Source of the DNA: Ruminococcaceae bacterium UBA1244
GTDB lineage: Bacteria; Bacillota; Clostridia; Oscillospirales; Acutalibacteraceae
Assembly (NCBI GenBank): GCA_002308635.1
Contig: DBWG01000093.1
Span: 664 to 7,549, forward strand
Reading direction: 5' to 3'
DNA: 6,886 bases
The notes under the pieces are model-generated. The model saw nothing but the letters and a program-made list of their open reading frames with translations. It did no database searches and was not told the DNA's origin. Below are positions 5,670 through 6,886 of the stretch, piece by piece. Every line of letters begins with the position of its first letter. Within the stretch, counting starts at the first letter, position 1. Position numbers and translations under genes: made by a program.

Positions 5670-6842
5670 ATGGATTACAGAAAGGAATCACTCAAAAAGC
5701 ACTATGAATGGAACGGAAAGATCGAGGTCATCTCCCGTGCGCCCATCACAAATTCAGAGGAACTGTCTCTTGCATATACCCCCGGTGTTGCAGAGCCGTG
5801 TCTGGAGATAAACAAGGATTATGAAAAATCCTTCAAGCTCACAAGAAGAAACAACCTCGTTGCAGTCGTAACAGACGGTACGGCCGTTCTCGGTCTCGGT
5901 GATATCGGCCCTGAGGCAGGTATGCCCGTTATGGAAGGAAAGTGCGCACTGTTCAAGGAGTTCGGCGACGTTGACGCTTTTCCGATATGTATCCGCTCAA
6001 AGGACGTTGACGAGATAGTAAGGACAGTTTATCTTATTTCCGGCAGCTTCGGCGGAATAAACCTTGAAGATATCGCTGCTCCCCGCTGCTTCGAGATCGA
6101 AAGAAAGCTCAAAGAGATATGTGATATCCCTGTTTTCCATGACGACCAGCACGGTACGGCGGTTGTTGTCGGTGCGGCTCTCATCAATGCTCTCAAGATA
6201 GTCAAAAAAGACATTGCAGATATAAAGGTCGTTGTAAACGGCGCAGGTTCTGCAGGAATAGCCATCACAAAGCACATCATGAACATGGGTGTTAAGAATA
6301 TCGTTCTCTGCGACAGCGTCGGCGTTATATGTGAAGGCGATGATCGTCTCAACAGCGAAAAGGCAGCTATGGCGAAGGTAACTAACCGTGAACACCTCAC
6401 CGGAAAGCTTGCAGACGCTATGAAGGGTACAGACGTATTCATCGGTGTTTCCGCTCCGGGTATCGTCAGCGAAGAGATGGTCGCATCCATGAACAAGGAC
6501 GCTATCGTACTTGCCATGTCCAACCCGACACCAGAGATCATGCCTGATCTTGCAAAGAAGGCAGGCGCAAGGATAATCGGCACAGGACGTTCTGATTTCC
6601 CGAACCAGATCAACAATGTACTCTGCTTCCCCGGAATTTTCAGAGGTGCGCTTGACTGTCGTGCAAGAGAGATCAACGAAGAGATGAAGATTGCAGCATC
6701 AAAGGCAATTGCATCGCTTGTTGACGAAAACGAGCTTAACGAAGATTATATTTTGCCTTATGCTTTTGACAAGCGCATTGGCGAGACAGTCTCGAAGGCA
6801 GTAATAGAAGCTGCAAGAAATAGCGGCTCCGCAAGATTATAA
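5670..6842 (+). CDS. NAD-dependent malic enzyme, short prokaryotic form
   Basis: This complete 390-residue cytoplasmic enzyme should convert malate to pyruvate and CO2 with reduction of NAD(P). Visible family motifs in order are AYTPGVAEPC with the catalytic Tyr36, VTDGTAVLGLGDIGPEAG (67-84), EGK with the likely catalytic Lys91, NLEDIAAPRCFEIE (131-144) with metal ligands Glu133/Asp134, FHDDQHGTA (156-164) with the third acidic ligand, GAGSAG (191-196) as dinucleotide fold, and MSNPTPEI (283-290). Asp215, at the end of the second strand of the Rossmann fold, favours NAD over NADP, but cofactor choice needs assay. The length matches the roughly 390-residue single-domain bacterial type; there is no C-terminal phosphotransacetylase domain as in MaeB. 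AAGAAAGG ends 9 nt before the ATG. It follows the membrane-protein gene by 27 nt, with no promoter or terminator seen between them. It probably serves anaplerotic or fermentative pyruvate/C4 balance. Confidence 0.95.
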   Translation: MDYRKESLKKHYEWNGKIEVISRAPITNSEELSLAYTPGVAEPCLEINKDYEKSFKLTRRNNLVAVVTDGTAVLGLGDIGPEAGMPVMEGKCALFKEFGDVDAFPICIRSKDVDEIVRTVYLISGSFGGINLEDIAAPRCFEIERKLKEICDIPVFHDDQHGTAVVVGAALINALKIVKKDIADIKVVVNGAGSAGIAITKHIMNMGVKNIVLCDSVGVICEGDDRLNSEKAAMAKVTNREHLTGKLADAMKGTDVFIGVSAPGIVSEEMVASMNKDAIVLAMSNPTPEIMPDLAKKAGARIIGTGRSDFPNQINNVLCFPGIFRGALDCRAREINEEMKIAASKAIASLVDENELNEDYILPYAFDKRIGETVSKAVIEAARNSGSARL

Positions 6843-6860
6843 CTATCGTCAGCAAAAACA

Positions 6861-6886
6861 CAAAAGTTTCGCCAGCCTTTTCAAAG
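6861..6886 (+). terminator. Possible left half of a hairpin cut by the window end
   Basis: The final bases contain CGCCAGC followed by CTTT-TC-AAAG (6877-6886), which is self-complementary around 6881/6882. If the next bases were GCTGGCG, an 11-bp stem would form about 30 nt after the malic enzyme stop. Only the inner 4 bp are visible, so the terminator call is a prediction. Confidence 0.3.

Noticed and set aside
5997..6676. Long minus-strand open frames opposite malic enzyme
   Set aside because: They are antisense shadows of a well-conserved enzyme, with no ribosome binding site or recognisable motifs.

Overview
The window looks like a chromosomal stretch from a Gram-positive, low-to-mid GC Clostridia bacterium, probably of the Ruminococcus/Oscillospiraceae type. 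This is inferred from strong AGGAG-type ribosome binding sites, sigma-A-like promoters with 17-nt spacers, AT-rich intergenic DNA between roughly 45% GC genes, and the protein families present. I could not run a taxonomic search. There is no tRNA, rRNA, CRISPR array, insertion sequence or phage structural gene in the window.

Left part (1-2500, minus strand): a two-gene unit reading leftward. The first gene encodes a 459-residue SPFH-domain protein with a Q-rich linker and three C-terminal zinc ribbons. After a 113-nt gap comes a second gene, cut by the window's left edge. It encodes a protein with two N-terminal CxxC-x14-CxxC zinc ribbons, of the type often mis-named 'PriA-like helicase'. The pair resembles Bacillus subtilis YdjI (SPFH) and YdjG (zinc-ribbon membrane anchor), which work with YdjH and a PspA protein in membrane-stress protection. 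A well-formed promoter (TTGCAA-17-TATAAT) and a structured leader of about 120 nt precede the unit.

Middle (2501-2762): a divergent intergenic region. It holds that leftward promoter and a separate rightward promoter (TTGCCT-17-TATAAT) for the next gene.

Right part (2763-6842, plus strand): a four-helix membrane nucleotide-sugar 4,6-dehydratase of the WbpM/PglF/CapD class. A new extended -10 promoter then drives a small membrane protein of unknown function and, 27 nt later, a short prokaryotic NAD-type malic enzyme. The last two genes are probably one transcript. The window ends inside what looks like the left half of a hairpin, possibly the terminator of that transcript.

These are mainly ordinary housekeeping and envelope genes. 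The points most worth a second look are the zinc-ribbon/SPFH pair, with its repeat-encoded Q-rich linker and duplicated zinc ribbon, and the linkage of an unrecognised membrane protein to malic enzyme.
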